46,337 bases of DNA from a virus. Within the stretch, counting starts at the first letter, position 1; each line of letters opens with the position of its first letter. Positions 6,369 to 13,683 of the stretch are shown here, piece by piece. The notes under the pieces are model-generated. The model did no database searches and had not been told where the DNA came from. It was given only the letters and a program-made list of their open reading frames with translations. Location: positions 1 to 46,337 of IMG/VR virus record IMGVR_UViG_3300045921_000943. The stretch is one strand, 5' to 3'. A program made the translations under genes and the position numbers.

Positions 6369-8239
6369 CCGAGGAGGAGTTGCGGGATGCGTATCAGGTC
6401 CGGATGGACCCGGAGGCATGGTTCGTGTCCTGCGGTCACATCAAGGACGAGGAGACCCGGGAGGTCTTTTGCCCCGAGACCGCGAACGTGCTCCAGCGCC
6501 GGGCCTTCGCGGCCTACCGGGCATGCATGGACCAGAACCGGCCGGCCCGCATCATCATCTTGAAACCCCGTGGCCGCGGGGGCTCCTCGACCGCGGGCGC
6601 CATCGCGTATCACCATGGGCGGAACTACCGGGCGCGGGTGGGGGTCATCGGGAACCTGGACGACAGCTCCCAGAACGCCCTCGACATCCTGCGGATCATG
6701 ACGGACCACGATCCGTTCCCGCACTGGCAGAGCACCAAGACCAAGGACGTGGAGGGAGTGGTGCAGTTCTCGCACGACACGATCTTCGAGACCTACACGG
6801 CCGAAAGCCCGGACTCGGCCCGCTCGGCGCGTTTGCAGGCTTACTGGGCGACGGAGGTCGGGAGATGGCAGAACGGCGGGGCTCTGGATGCCATGGAGAC
6901 GCTGGAATCCATGCGCGGCGCACTGCCCAAGAAGGGCATTCACCTGTGCGTGGAGGAATCGACCCCCCAGGGGGCCTCGGGGGCATTCTACAGCACGTGC
7001 CAGAAAGCCCGATGGCCGCGCGCGTCCGAGTGCCCGGGCGGTAGGGAATGGTGGCGGCCCTACGAGACTGACAAGCCCCAGCGCATCGACTTGGATGCGG
7101 GAGACAGCCAGTTCATCTTCATCTTTGCGGCCTGGTTTGAGTTCCAGGCATCAGCCAAGCGCAACCTGACGGACGCGGAGCGGAACCACATCAAGAGCAC
7201 ACTGGACGACGAGGAGCAGCGCCTGATCGACCGCTTTGGGAACGATGGGCCAAAGGGCCAGCGGCTGGGCTGGGAGGTGGATGACGCGGACGTGTGGGAG
7301 CAGCTCGCGTGGCGCCGGGCCATGATCGCCTCCGAGTTCAATGGATCGGCCAACAAGTTCCTCCAAGAGCATGCCAGTGACCCGGCCACATGCTTCCTGG
7401 CCTCGGGCTCCCCAGTCTTCGACCTGGATGGCCTGACCCGCCTGGAGCTGATGGCCCGGCAGCGCCTGCCCCTGTTTGTCGGGACCTTGGACCTGCATCC
7501 CAGTATGGGGGTCACGCGTCGGCCCGACCCGGGCGGATGGTGCCAGGTCTGGGAGGAACCGCGGGAGGGCATGCGTTACCTTGTTGCGGCGGACCCAGCC
7601 TCGGGCAAGAGCCAGACCGAATCCTCAGGCGCGGACGCACACTCGTTTCTGGTGGTGCGGGACACGTTCTTCGACCTCGCGAAGGTCCAGCACTCGCCGG
7701 CGGTCGTGGCCCGCATCACCCCGCCCTGCCAGGTCAACCCGGAAGCCTACGGGGCCATGCTGGAGGCCCTCTCGTGGTATTACGGCCGCTGCATGGTGGT
7801 GCCGGAGATGAACAACACGGGCGGGGGCGCCCTGATCGAGCAGTTGCGGAAGCGCGGGGTCCCGTTCTACATCCGCCAGAAGGTGGACTACGCCAAGCAG
7901 GGCAAGATCACGGCCTTCGAGGGCTGGCAGACAGACGAGCGAACCCGCCGGCTGATCATCAGCGAGCTGGCCTGGGCCATCCTGAACCACGAGATTGATG
8001 TCTGGTGCCCGCACGTGGTCTCGGAACTGAAAACCTTTGTCCGGAAGGAGAACGGGCGGGAGGAACACGCGGACGGGTGCCACGACGACGACGTCCTGGC
8101 GCTGGCGATTGGGCTGCACTGCCTGGATAGCGCGACCGTTTACGAGGCCCGGAACGCCCAGCAGCAACCCAGCATGCCGGATGACCGCTACATGAGGGCG
8201 GCCTTGCAGGGGGCACCGCGGGATGGCGGGACGTGGTAG
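6317..8239 (+). CDS. terL: terminase large subunit
   Basis: A 640-residue packaging ATPase and nuclease. The N-terminal ATPase domain has a P-loop-like segment IILKPRGRGGSST (residues ~80-91), a Walker-B-like region after ARLQAYWATEVGRW, and the ESTPQGASGAFY segment typical of terminases. The RNase H-like nuclease domain has three acidic sites: D426 in LVAADPASGKS, E497 in VPEMNN, and D590-D592 in HDDDVLALAIG. These place it firmly among phage TerL proteins. It cuts concatemeric DNA and drives it into the prohead through the portal, whose gene unusually lies 30 kb downstream. Start is in an overlap with terS, preceded by GAGGGA. Confidence 0.93.
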   Translation: MAGPTGQAPEPRSIDDLTEEELRDAYQVRMDPEAWFVSCGHIKDEETREVFCPETANVLQRRAFAAYRACMDQNRPARIIILKPRGRGGSSTAGAIAYHHGRNYRARVGVIGNLDDSSQNALDILRIMTDHDPFPHWQSTKTKDVEGVVQFSHDTIFETYTAESPDSARSARLQAYWATEVGRWQNGGALDAMETLESMRGALPKKGIHLCVEESTPQGASGAFYSTCQKARWPRASECPGGREWWRPYETDKPQRIDLDAGDSQFIFIFAAWFEFQASAKRNLTDAERNHIKSTLDDEEQRLIDRFGNDGPKGQRLGWEVDDADVWEQLAWRRAMIASEFNGSANKFLQEHASDPATCFLASGSPVFDLDGLTRLELMARQRLPLFVGTLDLHPSMGVTRRPDPGGWCQVWEEPREGMRYLVAADPASGKSQTESSGADAHSFLVVRDTFFDLAKVQHSPAVVARITPPCQVNPEAYGAMLEALSWYYGRCMVVPEMNNTGGGALIEQLRKRGVPFYIRQKVDYAKQGKITAFEGWQTDERTRRLIISELAWAILNHEIDVWCPHVVSELKTFVRKENGREEHADGCHDDDVLALAIGLHCLDSATVYEARNAQQQPSMPDDRYMRAALQGAPRDGGTW

Positions 8240-8242
8240 CTG

Positions 8243-8271
8243 TTGACAAAACCGTCATCCCGACGTAGCGT
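8243..8271 (+). promoter_or_regulatory. phage-type promoter of the noncoding region
   Basis: TTGACA at 8243-8248 (context CTGTTGACAAAACC), 17-bp spacer, TAGCGT at 8266-8271. It starts just behind the terL stop. Transcription would begin near 8278 and run into a region with no credible ORF, so its product is expected to be RNA. GACG-TAG-CGTC (8262-8272) forms a small palindrome over the -10. Confidence 0.65.
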
Positions 8272-8277
8272 CACGAC

Positions 8278-8770
8278 AGGTCTTTGAAAGTCTGGGTGTT
8301 CAGCGGAGTGGGGTGCGGCGTGGACCGGAAATGCGCCGAAGCGAAAGCAGACACGCACAACACGGCGAATTGGATCGGGCGGAGTAGGTATGGCGAAGCT
8401 TGGTAGGCATGCACGACCGAAGACGTCCACCAGTGAGGCAACACACAAAACTGCCACGATTCGCAAAGCCAGAGCGTGGGTAGCGCCACGACACTCCACC
8501 CCGCTGGACACCGAAAGATGACTCAGTGGAGCGGCGCGTGGACAGCCAACACGCCCTGAACGAAAGCGTATGAGCCGAGTGTTCTAGGAACCAACCCACC
8601 TAGCGGTGAATAACAGCGCCTTGACCTAGCCGGACTAAATCCCGGCCCGCTCCCCTGAGTCATTTTGAAGGCATTGCCCCCATAAAAAGGGGCGGAGGAG
8701 TAGGGGAATCCACCCAGAGCAGGCGCATCCTGCGCGGTCCCTGAAGGCATCGTAAGTCCTCCGCCCCACC
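8278..8770 (+). ncRNA. candidate large structured noncoding RNA
   Basis: About 490 nt between promoter and tRNA-like element, with only spurious short ORFs. Nested and neighbouring helices are visible. 8301-8315 pairs with 8492-8506 (15 bp, one mismatch, one G-U). Inside it, 8320-8325 pairs with 8425-8430; inside that, 8334-8338 pairs with 8363-8367 around GCGAAAGC (GNRA loop, 8341-8348). Others: 8475-8479/8486-8490, 8584-8588/8599-8603, 8629-8633/8642-8646 and 8723-8727/8731-8735. A long helix 8689-8699/8757-8767 is 11 bp perfect, with an alternative 8676-8680/8689-8693. Size, phage context and adjacency to a tRNA recall GOLLD and ROOL RNAs; I cannot say whether it belongs to either. Confidence 0.55.
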
Positions 8771-8778
8771 TTTTCCTC

Positions 8779-8850
8779 TGTAGGGAGAGACGGTCTCAAG
8801 CGATCCTCATAAGGTCGCCTCCGTTGGTTCGACTCCAACCCCTGCAACCA
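8779..8850 (+). tRNA. tRNA-Met(CAT)-like, compact D arm
   Basis: Acceptor TGTAGGG (8779-8785) pairs with CCCTGCA (8840-8846) with one G-U. The anticodon arm is CGATC-CTCATAA-GGTCG (8801-8817), with T33 and anticodon CAT at 8808-8810. Variable loop is five bases. T arm is GTTGG-TTCGACT-CCAAC (8823-8839), perfect. Discriminator A is followed by an encoded CCA (8848-8850). The D arm is unusually short: GAGA-CGG-TCTC or GAG-ACGGT-CTC in 8787-8797, giving a 69-nt body. CAT could serve Met or, with lysidine, Ile. It may be a working phage tRNA or a tRNA-like part of the surrounding RNA. Confidence 0.6.
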
Positions 8851-8863
8851 CTTTTCCCCTCTC

Positions 8864-9001
8864 TGGGTGCAACCCAACGGTCCGCCTCGCAAACGAACTG
8901 GGAGCAGGGGATCGAACTTGCGCCTCCGCCTCGCATTGTAAGGCGGCCGGGCCAGCGGTGCCCGCAGAGAGGCAGGACGCAAAGTCTGAAGCTTGCCTCT
9001 C
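8864..9001 (+). other. tandem hairpins downstream of the tRNA
   Basis: Five hairpins follow in 140 nt. TGGGT-GCA-ACCCA (8864-8876); GCAGG/CTTGC (8904-8908/8917-8921, one G-U); CCGCCT/AGGCGG (8926-8931/8941-8946); CGGGC/GCCCG (8948-8952/8960-8964); and a 10-bp stem 8967-8976/8992-9001 with one G-U. No credible ORF covers this stretch. The structured transcript begun at 8278 may therefore continue through the tRNA to here. On the minus strand part of it looks like a broken tRNA, which I reject elsewhere. Confidence 0.45.
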
Positions 9002-9049
9002 GTATTCATGCATCATCTCCGATGCGGAACCCCCAAAGGGAATCGTCGC

Positions 9050-9085
9050 GGCTCCCAAGCCGTCCCTGCGTGGGTTCTTCTTTTT
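9050..9085 (+). terminator. weak intrinsic terminator candidate
   Basis: Short stems GGCT/AGCC (9050-9061) or CCCA/TGGG (9054-9057 with 9071-9074) are followed by the T-rich run TTCTTCTTTTT at 9075-9085. The stem is short, so confidence is low. If real, it would end an ~800-nt noncoding transcript from the 8243 promoter, right at the 3' end of the converging minus-strand genes. Confidence 0.35.
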
Positions 9086-9372
9086 CACCCCACCGAGCAC
9101 GAGGGCCCGGGCCCCATCTCCCACTGGAGTTCCATCATGCCGCTTTCCGGGTTCGGGGCCATCCGGGGAGCGGTCACGAGCAGGAGAAGTTCCCCGTGCC
9201 ACCAGTAGCGGGCGCAGTTCTGGCGATCCACGGTCTGGCTCAGCCCGCGGCCAATCTCTTCCCAGGTCGGGACGCGGCCCAGGCGGATTTCCAGCCGGCC
9301 AACCAACTCCAGATCAATCCGCTGGAGCATCTCCAGGCGGGCTTGGTGCGTGATGGATTCGAGTTTGGTCAT
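9085..9372 (-). CDS. unknown protein
   Basis: A 95-residue protein starting at 9372, where ATGA overlaps the upstream gene's stop; the longer upstream frame is a shadow. The N-terminus is helical (LESITHQARLEMLQRIDLELVGRLEIRLG). A segment PTWEEIGRGLSQTVDRQNCARYWW resembles a compact helix-turn-helix, as in sigma or AraC-type DNA readers (TWEEIGRGLSQT). It could be a small DNA-binding regulator, but the fit is weak. Second gene of a two-gene minus-strand unit. Confidence 0.5.
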   Translation of the reverse strand: MTKLESITHQARLEMLQRIDLELVGRLEIRLGRVPTWEEIGRGLSQTVDRQNCARYWWHGELLLLVTAPRMAPNPESGMMELQWEMGPGPSCSVG

Positions 9373-9845
9373 TTTTTCGGGGCCAGCTTGTCGGCCAGGA
9401 TGCGGAGGTGCTCCACGGTAATGCACCGACCGGCCCGCCACCAGATTTTGTTTCCCGCGATGGTGTAGGCCACGGGCTGGCGCTCCACGGATGCCTTGCG
9501 GGTCTGGAGGTATTCGAGCTGCTGGGCGATGGTGCGGGGCTGGAGCGTCCCGGCATCCGTAAGGAAAAACACCTGCTCGGCGATGTCTGCCGACATGGCC
9601 CCGTAGCGGAGGGGCACAATGTGGTAGCCCTCGCGGTAGTTCGCATGGAGGAACACGACCTCGTGATCCTTTTTCAGGAAAGCCTCCTGCCGGGTGCGCA
9701 GCCGGCGCTTGGATCGCTCCCGTGAGGCGTTGCGTCGATACCAGTCGGCCTTGCGGGCGGCTTCGGCCTTGGGGTCCAGGTCGGGTTTGGCCCGGCGGTA
9801 ACGGGTGCGATGGTAGGCGGCGGCCTTGTGGTCTTTAAGTGGCAT
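9369..9845 (-). CDS. unknown basic protein
   Basis: A 158-residue protein. The first ~55 residues are very basic and Tyr/Arg/Lys-rich (YHRTRYRRAKP, KADWYRRNASRERSKRRLR), like the nucleic-acid-binding leader of many phage HNH-type proteins. No HNH motif follows. The rest (TIAQQLEYLQTRKASVERQPVAY, KIWWRAGRCITVEHLRIL) may form a DNA- or RNA-binding domain. First gene of the minus-strand pair, facing away from the scaffold and capsid genes, with promoter candidates at 9953-9925 and 9906-9877 (minus). Function unknown. Confidence 0.55.
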   Translation of the reverse strand: MPLKDHKAAAYHRTRYRRAKPDLDPKAEAARKADWYRRNASRERSKRRLRTRQEAFLKKDHEVVFLHANYREGYHIVPLRYGAMSADIAEQVFFLTDAGTLQPRTIAQQLEYLQTRKASVERQPVAYTIAGNKIWWRAGRCITVEHLRILADKLAPKK

Positions 9846-9876
9846 CGGGTAAGCTCCGGCAAGCCGTGTAAAGCCC

Positions 9877-9953
9877 TGTATAGGGGGCGCTTTCCGGTTG
9901 GGTCAATAGAGTTTTCACACTTCTACGATACGGAGCGGGCCGGGTGGCGTCAA
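9877..9953 (-). promoter_or_regulatory. two minus-strand promoter candidates
   Basis: On the minus strand, TTGACG at 9953-9948, a 17-bp spacer and TATCGT at 9930-9925 match the phage promoter type. A second pair is TTGACC at 9906-9901 (followed by CAACC as in the phage motif) with CTATAC/TATACA at 9883-9877. Either could drive the two genes 9845-9085. Confidence 0.45.
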
Positions 9954-9975
9954 CTGAGCCTGGCGGCAAAAAATT

Positions 9976-10009
9976 CCCTTATGGGCCGGAAAAGAATGCC
10001 CATATAGGG
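9976..10009. promoter_or_regulatory. imperfect palindrome upstream of the scaffold promoter
   Basis: CCCTTATGGGC (9976-9986) and GCCCATATAGGG (9998-10009) are inverted copies with a small bulge: ATGGGC/GCCCAT plus CCCT/AGGG, separated by 11 bases. It sits between divergent genes, 19 bp before the TTGACA box at 10029. That fits an operator for a dimeric regulator better than a terminator, since no T-run follows. Confidence 0.35.
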
Positions 10010-10028
10010 CAAAATCTTCCATAAACTG

Positions 10029-10057
10029 TTGACAAAACCGCCAAAGAGCGGCACAAC
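10029..10057 (+). promoter_or_regulatory. phage-type promoter of the capsid block, leaderless
   Basis: TTGACA at 10029-10034 in AACTGTTGACAAAACCGCC, 17-bp spacer, CACAAC at 10052-10057. The ATG at 10064 is 35 nt from the first T of the -35, so transcript and coding sequence should begin together. No Shine-Dalgarno is visible. Confidence 0.6.
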
Positions 10058-10063
10058 TTGCCC

Positions 10064-11149
10064 ATGAGTCAGGTGCAAACCGACCCCCCGAAGGCGGACG
10101 GCCCGCAAGGCGCGTCCGAGAGCATTGAGTTGGCCGATCAGTTCGAGAACCTCGACGAGGCCCAGCGTGCGGAAGTGTTCGCACGCCTACAGACCGGCGC
10201 CAAGCAGCCGCAGGGCACCCAGCCCGCCCCAGGCACGCCCCCTCCCCCCCCCCACGAGACACCCCCGAACCCGGAACCTGCCGAACCCGAAGCCGACCCC
10301 TCCAACACGCCGAAGGGCGAGAAGGATGAGGTCCGGATCCGCCTCAAGAAATCGACCCTGACTCCCTACGAGTCCGCGGTGCTCGAAATCAAGAAGCAGA
10401 ATCCCGACCTGAAAATGGAACAGGACTTCGAAGTCATCGACCGGATGGCGCGAGAAAAGGCCGGGCTGCCGCCCAGGACCACTCCCGCGACCCAGCCGCC
10501 CGTCAAGGAAGGCCAGGAACCGAAGAAGGATGAACCCAGCACCAAGCCGGATGCCCGCATCCAGGCCGTGCAGGACGAGATCACCAAACTGGAAGCCGAT
10601 CTGGAGAAAGCCGAGGAAGACCTTGACCTCAAATCGTTCAGGAAACTGACGGAGGCCATTTCTGCCAAGAAGCGCGAAATCCAGACGATCCAGAGTGAAG
10701 CCGCGCAAGCGGCCCAGGAAGCCGACGCCCTCGCCGAGAAGGCGTTCCGGGAGCAAGCCGAGCCGTTCCGGCAGAAGGCCCTCCAGGAATACCCCGAGGC
10801 CGAGGCACAGGATTCCCCGCTCCGTCAAAAGGTTCAGGAAGTGATCGCCCGTTACGAGAAGGCCGATGACCCGATTCTCGACAGCCCCCGATGCGTCCTT
10901 GTGGCGACCGAGGAAGCTGCCCGGGAACTGGGGATACTGCCCCTCTCGCAACGCAAAGCCAGTGCTCCGACGCAAACCGAGCGGTTCTCGCCTCCCACGG
11001 GGCAGAAGCCGCCCTCCCCCCCCAACGATCCCCCAAAAATCGTTCCGGGGTCGGACCCGCTGGCTGCGCTGGAAAGCCTTCCAGAGCATGAACAGCACGC
11101 CCTGCTGGAAGCTGCCCTCTCGGGGGCGGCCCAGACCGCGCGGCGCTGA
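10064..11149 (+). CDS. putative capsid scaffolding protein
   Basis: A 361-residue hydrophilic protein immediately upstream of the major capsid gene. A Pro-rich acidic stretch (residues ~45-90) is followed by a long charged coiled-coil region (EITKLEADLEKAEEDLDLKSF and the helices after it, residues ~160-260) and a Pro-rich tail. This composition and position are typical of phage scaffolding proteins, which guide prohead assembly and leave before packaging. No protease motif is seen. Start at ATG 10064 is preferred over the in-frame TTG at 10058 because it lies exactly at the expected transcription start. Confidence 0.65.
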   Translation: MSQVQTDPPKADGPQGASESIELADQFENLDEAQRAEVFARLQTGAKQPQGTQPAPGTPPPPPHETPPNPEPAEPEADPSNTPKGEKDEVRIRLKKSTLTPYESAVLEIKKQNPDLKMEQDFEVIDRMAREKAGLPPRTTPATQPPVKEGQEPKKDEPSTKPDARIQAVQDEITKLEADLEKAEEDLDLKSFRKLTEAISAKKREIQTIQSEAAQAAQEADALAEKAFREQAEPFRQKALQEYPEAEAQDSPLRQKVQEVIARYEKADDPILDSPRCVLVATEEAARELGILPLSQRKASAPTQTERFSPPTGQKPPSPPNDPPKIVPGSDPLAALESLPEHEQHALLEAALSGAAQTARR

Positions 11150-11216
11150 TTCCTGACTCGGCCCTTTCTCGCCTGCCCACGGATTCTCCCTCCCGGAACT
11201 CAACCGGAGAAATCCA

Positions 11217-12707
11217 ATGGCAGTTCAAGACATCAATGCACAGACGCTGGCGCAAGCCGCCGCCATGTCGCCCGACATCCAGGAGAAATTCTGGTCGCGC
11301 GACCTGGAAATCCAGGCCGCCAGCGAAGACCACTTCGCGGCCTTTGAAGGCCCCGAGGGTTCCAACAAACCCATCGCGCTCAAGCAGGAACTGTCCGCCG
11401 GCCGCGGCCAGGAAGTGACCTTCACCACGGTCAACCCCCTGCGCAACAAAGCCCGTGTGGGCGACCAGAAGCTGGAAGGGAACGAGGAAGCCCTCCGGCA
11501 CGGTCAATACAAGTGCTATGTGGATGTGGTTCGCCACGCCGCTGGCCTCAAGATGACCGTCGAGGAGTTCACCGCCATCGGCGGCAAGCTCGACAACACC
11601 GCCCGCCAGCTCCTGGCCAAGTGGTTCGGTCAGCGCAAGCAGACCGCCATGCTGATCCGCCTCCTCCGCGCGGCCGAAGCCTCCGGACGCAACATCGTCC
11701 GGCCCGGCAACGCCACCACGGATGAAGGGCTGACCCTCAGCGACACCCTCAGCACCACCGCCCTGGAGACCGCGAAAGCCGTCGCCAAGACCAACGGTGC
11801 CCGCCCGGGTGAAATCGGCTATGCCGAGTCTGGCGCCCCGATCCACCGCTTCATGGCGTTCGGAACGGACTACGCCTTCGCCTCCCTCGAATCCTCGCCC
11901 TCCTACAAGCAGGCGGTGCGTGAATCCGATGTCCGGGGCAAGCAGAACCGCCAGTTCCTCGGCGGCCTGGTCAACTGGGCCGGTGACGCGCTCTACAACT
12001 TCAGCCCCGTCGATTCCGTCGGGACCCCGGTCGGCTGCCCGCTCCTGCCCAAGGCCTACCTCGGGACCGCGATCGCGGCCGGCACCACCGGCAACCTCGC
12101 GATCACCGGCGGCGGCAGCGCCACCGATGGTGACGACCTGAACGTGGACTACTACGAGTCGTTCCCGAACTTCGACTACCTGTTCTACCAGAACCAGACC
12201 CCCACGGTGTTCAGCACCCCGTTCTTCGTGGTCATCTACAACCTGACCGGCGCGGATGCGGGCAAGTGGGGCTTCTACCGCGTCCTGGCGAACAACGGGA
12301 ACCGTCTCACGACCGTGGACGACAACGGCAACGGCACCACCGGGGCCGGCGCGCGCCTGGCTGCTGCGGTCAGTGGCAAGGCCAGCACCAAGATCGGGAA
12401 CGTGACCTGGGATTCGGCTCGGAACACCGATGCCCACCCCCCGGGCTCGCTGGTCTTCCTGGCCAACAGCTACGCCGTCCCGCTCGGCTCCACCCTCTAC
12501 CTCGGCGCCATGGCGGGCGTCCGGGCCTACGGCAGCATCCGCAACAAGCGGTTTGCCGACGGCCAGGACTACGGCATGGTCCGCGGCGTGGGTGCCATGA
12601 GCATCTTCGGCGAGGCCGCCGTCAAACGCTCGGACAACGTGTGCCCCAACTTCCTGGTGATCCGCCACGCGGTGGCGTATCCCGGAGTTGACCTCAACCT
12701 GTCCTGA
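11217..12707 (+). CDS. major capsid protein, N4 gp56-like (DUF4043 type)
   Basis: A 496-residue shell protein. The N-terminal region (ALKQELSAGRGQEVTFTTVNPLRNKARVGD then LEGNEEALRHGQYKCYVDVVRHAAGL) matches N4 gp56-family capsid proteins: a Gly-Gln/Asp-Val-Thr-Phe strand, G-D-x-x-LEGNEE, and a central helix (LLAKWFGQRKQTAMLIRLL). The middle has an Asp- and Gly-rich insertion (~270-310). The C-terminus (GSIRNKRFADGQDYGMVRGVGAMSIFGEAAVKR) matches the end of the same family. GGAG lies 8 bases upstream of the ATG. It follows the scaffold and ends in front of a promoter with a strong hairpin. Confidence 0.85.
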   Translation: MAVQDINAQTLAQAAAMSPDIQEKFWSRDLEIQAASEDHFAAFEGPEGSNKPIALKQELSAGRGQEVTFTTVNPLRNKARVGDQKLEGNEEALRHGQYKCYVDVVRHAAGLKMTVEEFTAIGGKLDNTARQLLAKWFGQRKQTAMLIRLLRAAEASGRNIVRPGNATTDEGLTLSDTLSTTALETAKAVAKTNGARPGEIGYAESGAPIHRFMAFGTDYAFASLESSPSYKQAVRESDVRGKQNRQFLGGLVNWAGDALYNFSPVDSVGTPVGCPLLPKAYLGTAIAAGTTGNLAITGGGSATDGDDLNVDYYESFPNFDYLFYQNQTPTVFSTPFFVVIYNLTGADAGKWGFYRVLANNGNRLTTVDDNGNGTTGAGARLAAAVSGKASTKIGNVTWDSARNTDAHPPGSLVFLANSYAVPLGSTLYLGAMAGVRAYGSIRNKRFADGQDYGMVRGVGAMSIFGEAAVKRSDNVCPNFLVIRHAVAYPGVDLNLS

Positions 12708-12713
12708 GTCCTG

Positions 12714-12790
12714 TTGACAAAACCCTGAAAGGAGGGGTAGGGTAGCGCGAGCGCCCTGCCCCTCTCCATCAGGGGTTTGGAACCCTGAAA
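12714..12790 (+). promoter_or_regulatory. phage-type promoter with overlapping hairpin and direct repeat
   Basis: TTGACA at 12714-12719 and TAGGGT at 12738-12743 (18-bp spacer). GGGGTAGGG (12734-12742) pairs with CCCTGCCCC (12754-12762), so a 9-bp stem covers the -10. CCCCT/AGGGG (12759-12763/12771-12775) is an alternative stem. AACCCTGAAA occurs twice, at 12721-12730 and 12781-12790. This may set capsid versus downstream expression, as a partial terminator for read-through and a fresh promoter. Leader to the ATG at 12806 is about 55 nt and contains AAGGAA. Confidence 0.45.
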
Positions 12791-12805
12791 AACCAAGGAA
12801 CCCAC

Positions 12806-13675
12806 ATGAACCTCATCCTGACCGTCCACAACCACCCCTACAACCAGCCGGCCCTCAAGTTTCCGGGCCGCTCGGGCAAGCAATACAGCTTCGTCTATCG
12901 CCGGGAGCGCGGTGCCCACGTCTATCAGCACAACACCAAGGTGCGGGACATCACGGGCGCCTACCTGACCCCCGAGGAGTTCAACGTGGTGGCGCAGGAT
13001 ATTTTCCTGTCGCCCTACATCGGGGAGACCACCGGGTGGCTGATCGTTCCCCAGGCCGTTGAGGAGGAGGCGAATCCCGAAAGCGAGCCTTCCGACCGTC
13101 AGCATGTCACCTTCTGGGAAAGGCAATCGGATGGCTCATACAAGATGCTTGAGCCCACCGAAAGCCTGCTGGCCCAACTGGCGTCCCAAGAAAAACCCGA
13201 GGAAAAGCCCGCCGATGAAACCCCGCAAGAGTCCACTGTCCCCAGCCCGACCGAACCCACCGAGACCCCCGCGGCAGAAAGCGGAGTTCAGCCGCCCGCC
13301 GTCGAGGACGCAGGTGATCGCTCTGGTGAGAGCCCGGCTGCGGGAAGCGTGGGAGAACTGGCGCAAGAAGGCCAAGAATCCGATGCCCCAGAGCCTGTTG
13401 ACGCACCCCCCAAAGGTCAGCCCCAGGCCGAGGAGCCTGCCGCGGAGGTCGAAGTCACCGAAGCCGAAGCTCCCGAGCCCGTCGAAGCCCCGGAACCTCC
13501 AAGCCAAGGCATTTGCGGGCCGCAAGCCCGTTTCTCCAAAAACGGCCTGATTGACATGACGCTCGGCCAGCTCCGGGACCTCGCGAAGGCCCGCGGGATC
13601 AAGGGCATGCAGAACGCCAAGGAATCCACCCTCGTGGCCAAGCACCTCGAATGGCAGGCACAAAACCTCGGATGA
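12806..13675 (+). CDS. head-associated protein with acidic Pro-rich linker and SAP/HeH-like C-terminus
   Basis: A 289-residue protein. The N-terminal ~90 residues form a compact domain (SGKQYSFVYRRERGAHVYQHNTKVRDITGAYLTPEEF). A long Glu/Pro/Ala-rich, disordered linker spans ~120-235. The last ~40 residues (MTLGQLRDLAKARGIKGMQNAKESTLVAKHLE) fit the helix-extended-helix or SAP/Rho-N type fold seen at the end of several phage head proteins, which can bind DNA or protein. It lies between capsid and connector genes, so a head completion or decoration role is plausible. No enzyme motif. Confidence 0.55.
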   Translation: MNLILTVHNHPYNQPALKFPGRSGKQYSFVYRRERGAHVYQHNTKVRDITGAYLTPEEFNVVAQDIFLSPYIGETTGWLIVPQAVEEEANPESEPSDRQHVTFWERQSDGSYKMLEPTESLLAQLASQEKPEEKPADETPQESTVPSPTEPTETPAAESGVQPPAVEDAGDRSGESPAAGSVGELAQEGQESDAPEPVDAPPKGQPQAEEPAAEVEVTEAEAPEPVEAPEPPSQGICGPQARFSKNGLIDMTLGQLRDLAKARGIKGMQNAKESTLVAKHLEWQAQNLG

Positions 13676-13683
13676 CATGACCC

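Noticed and set aside
8188-8511. 107-codon minus-strand ORF over the noncoding region
   Set aside because: It has no coupled neighbours, no ribosome site and a composition typical of random GC-rich frames, and it overlaps the end of terL.
8278-8850. tmRNA interpretation of the noncoding region
   Set aside because: An anticodon arm with CAT is present between the acceptor strands, and no typical tmRNA 5' end or tag peptide ORF is seen.
8899-8966. Minus-strand tRNA-like pattern with TTCGATC and CCA (reverse of TGGGAGCAGG)
   Set aside because: The T stem has a mismatch with an eight-base loop, the anticodon loop lacks T33, and no matching 5' acceptor strand is found. It is described only as part of the hairpin series.
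10638-12668. 676-codon minus-strand ORF opposite scaffold and capsid genes
   Set aside because: Shadow frame; the plus strand carries a clear capsid protein.
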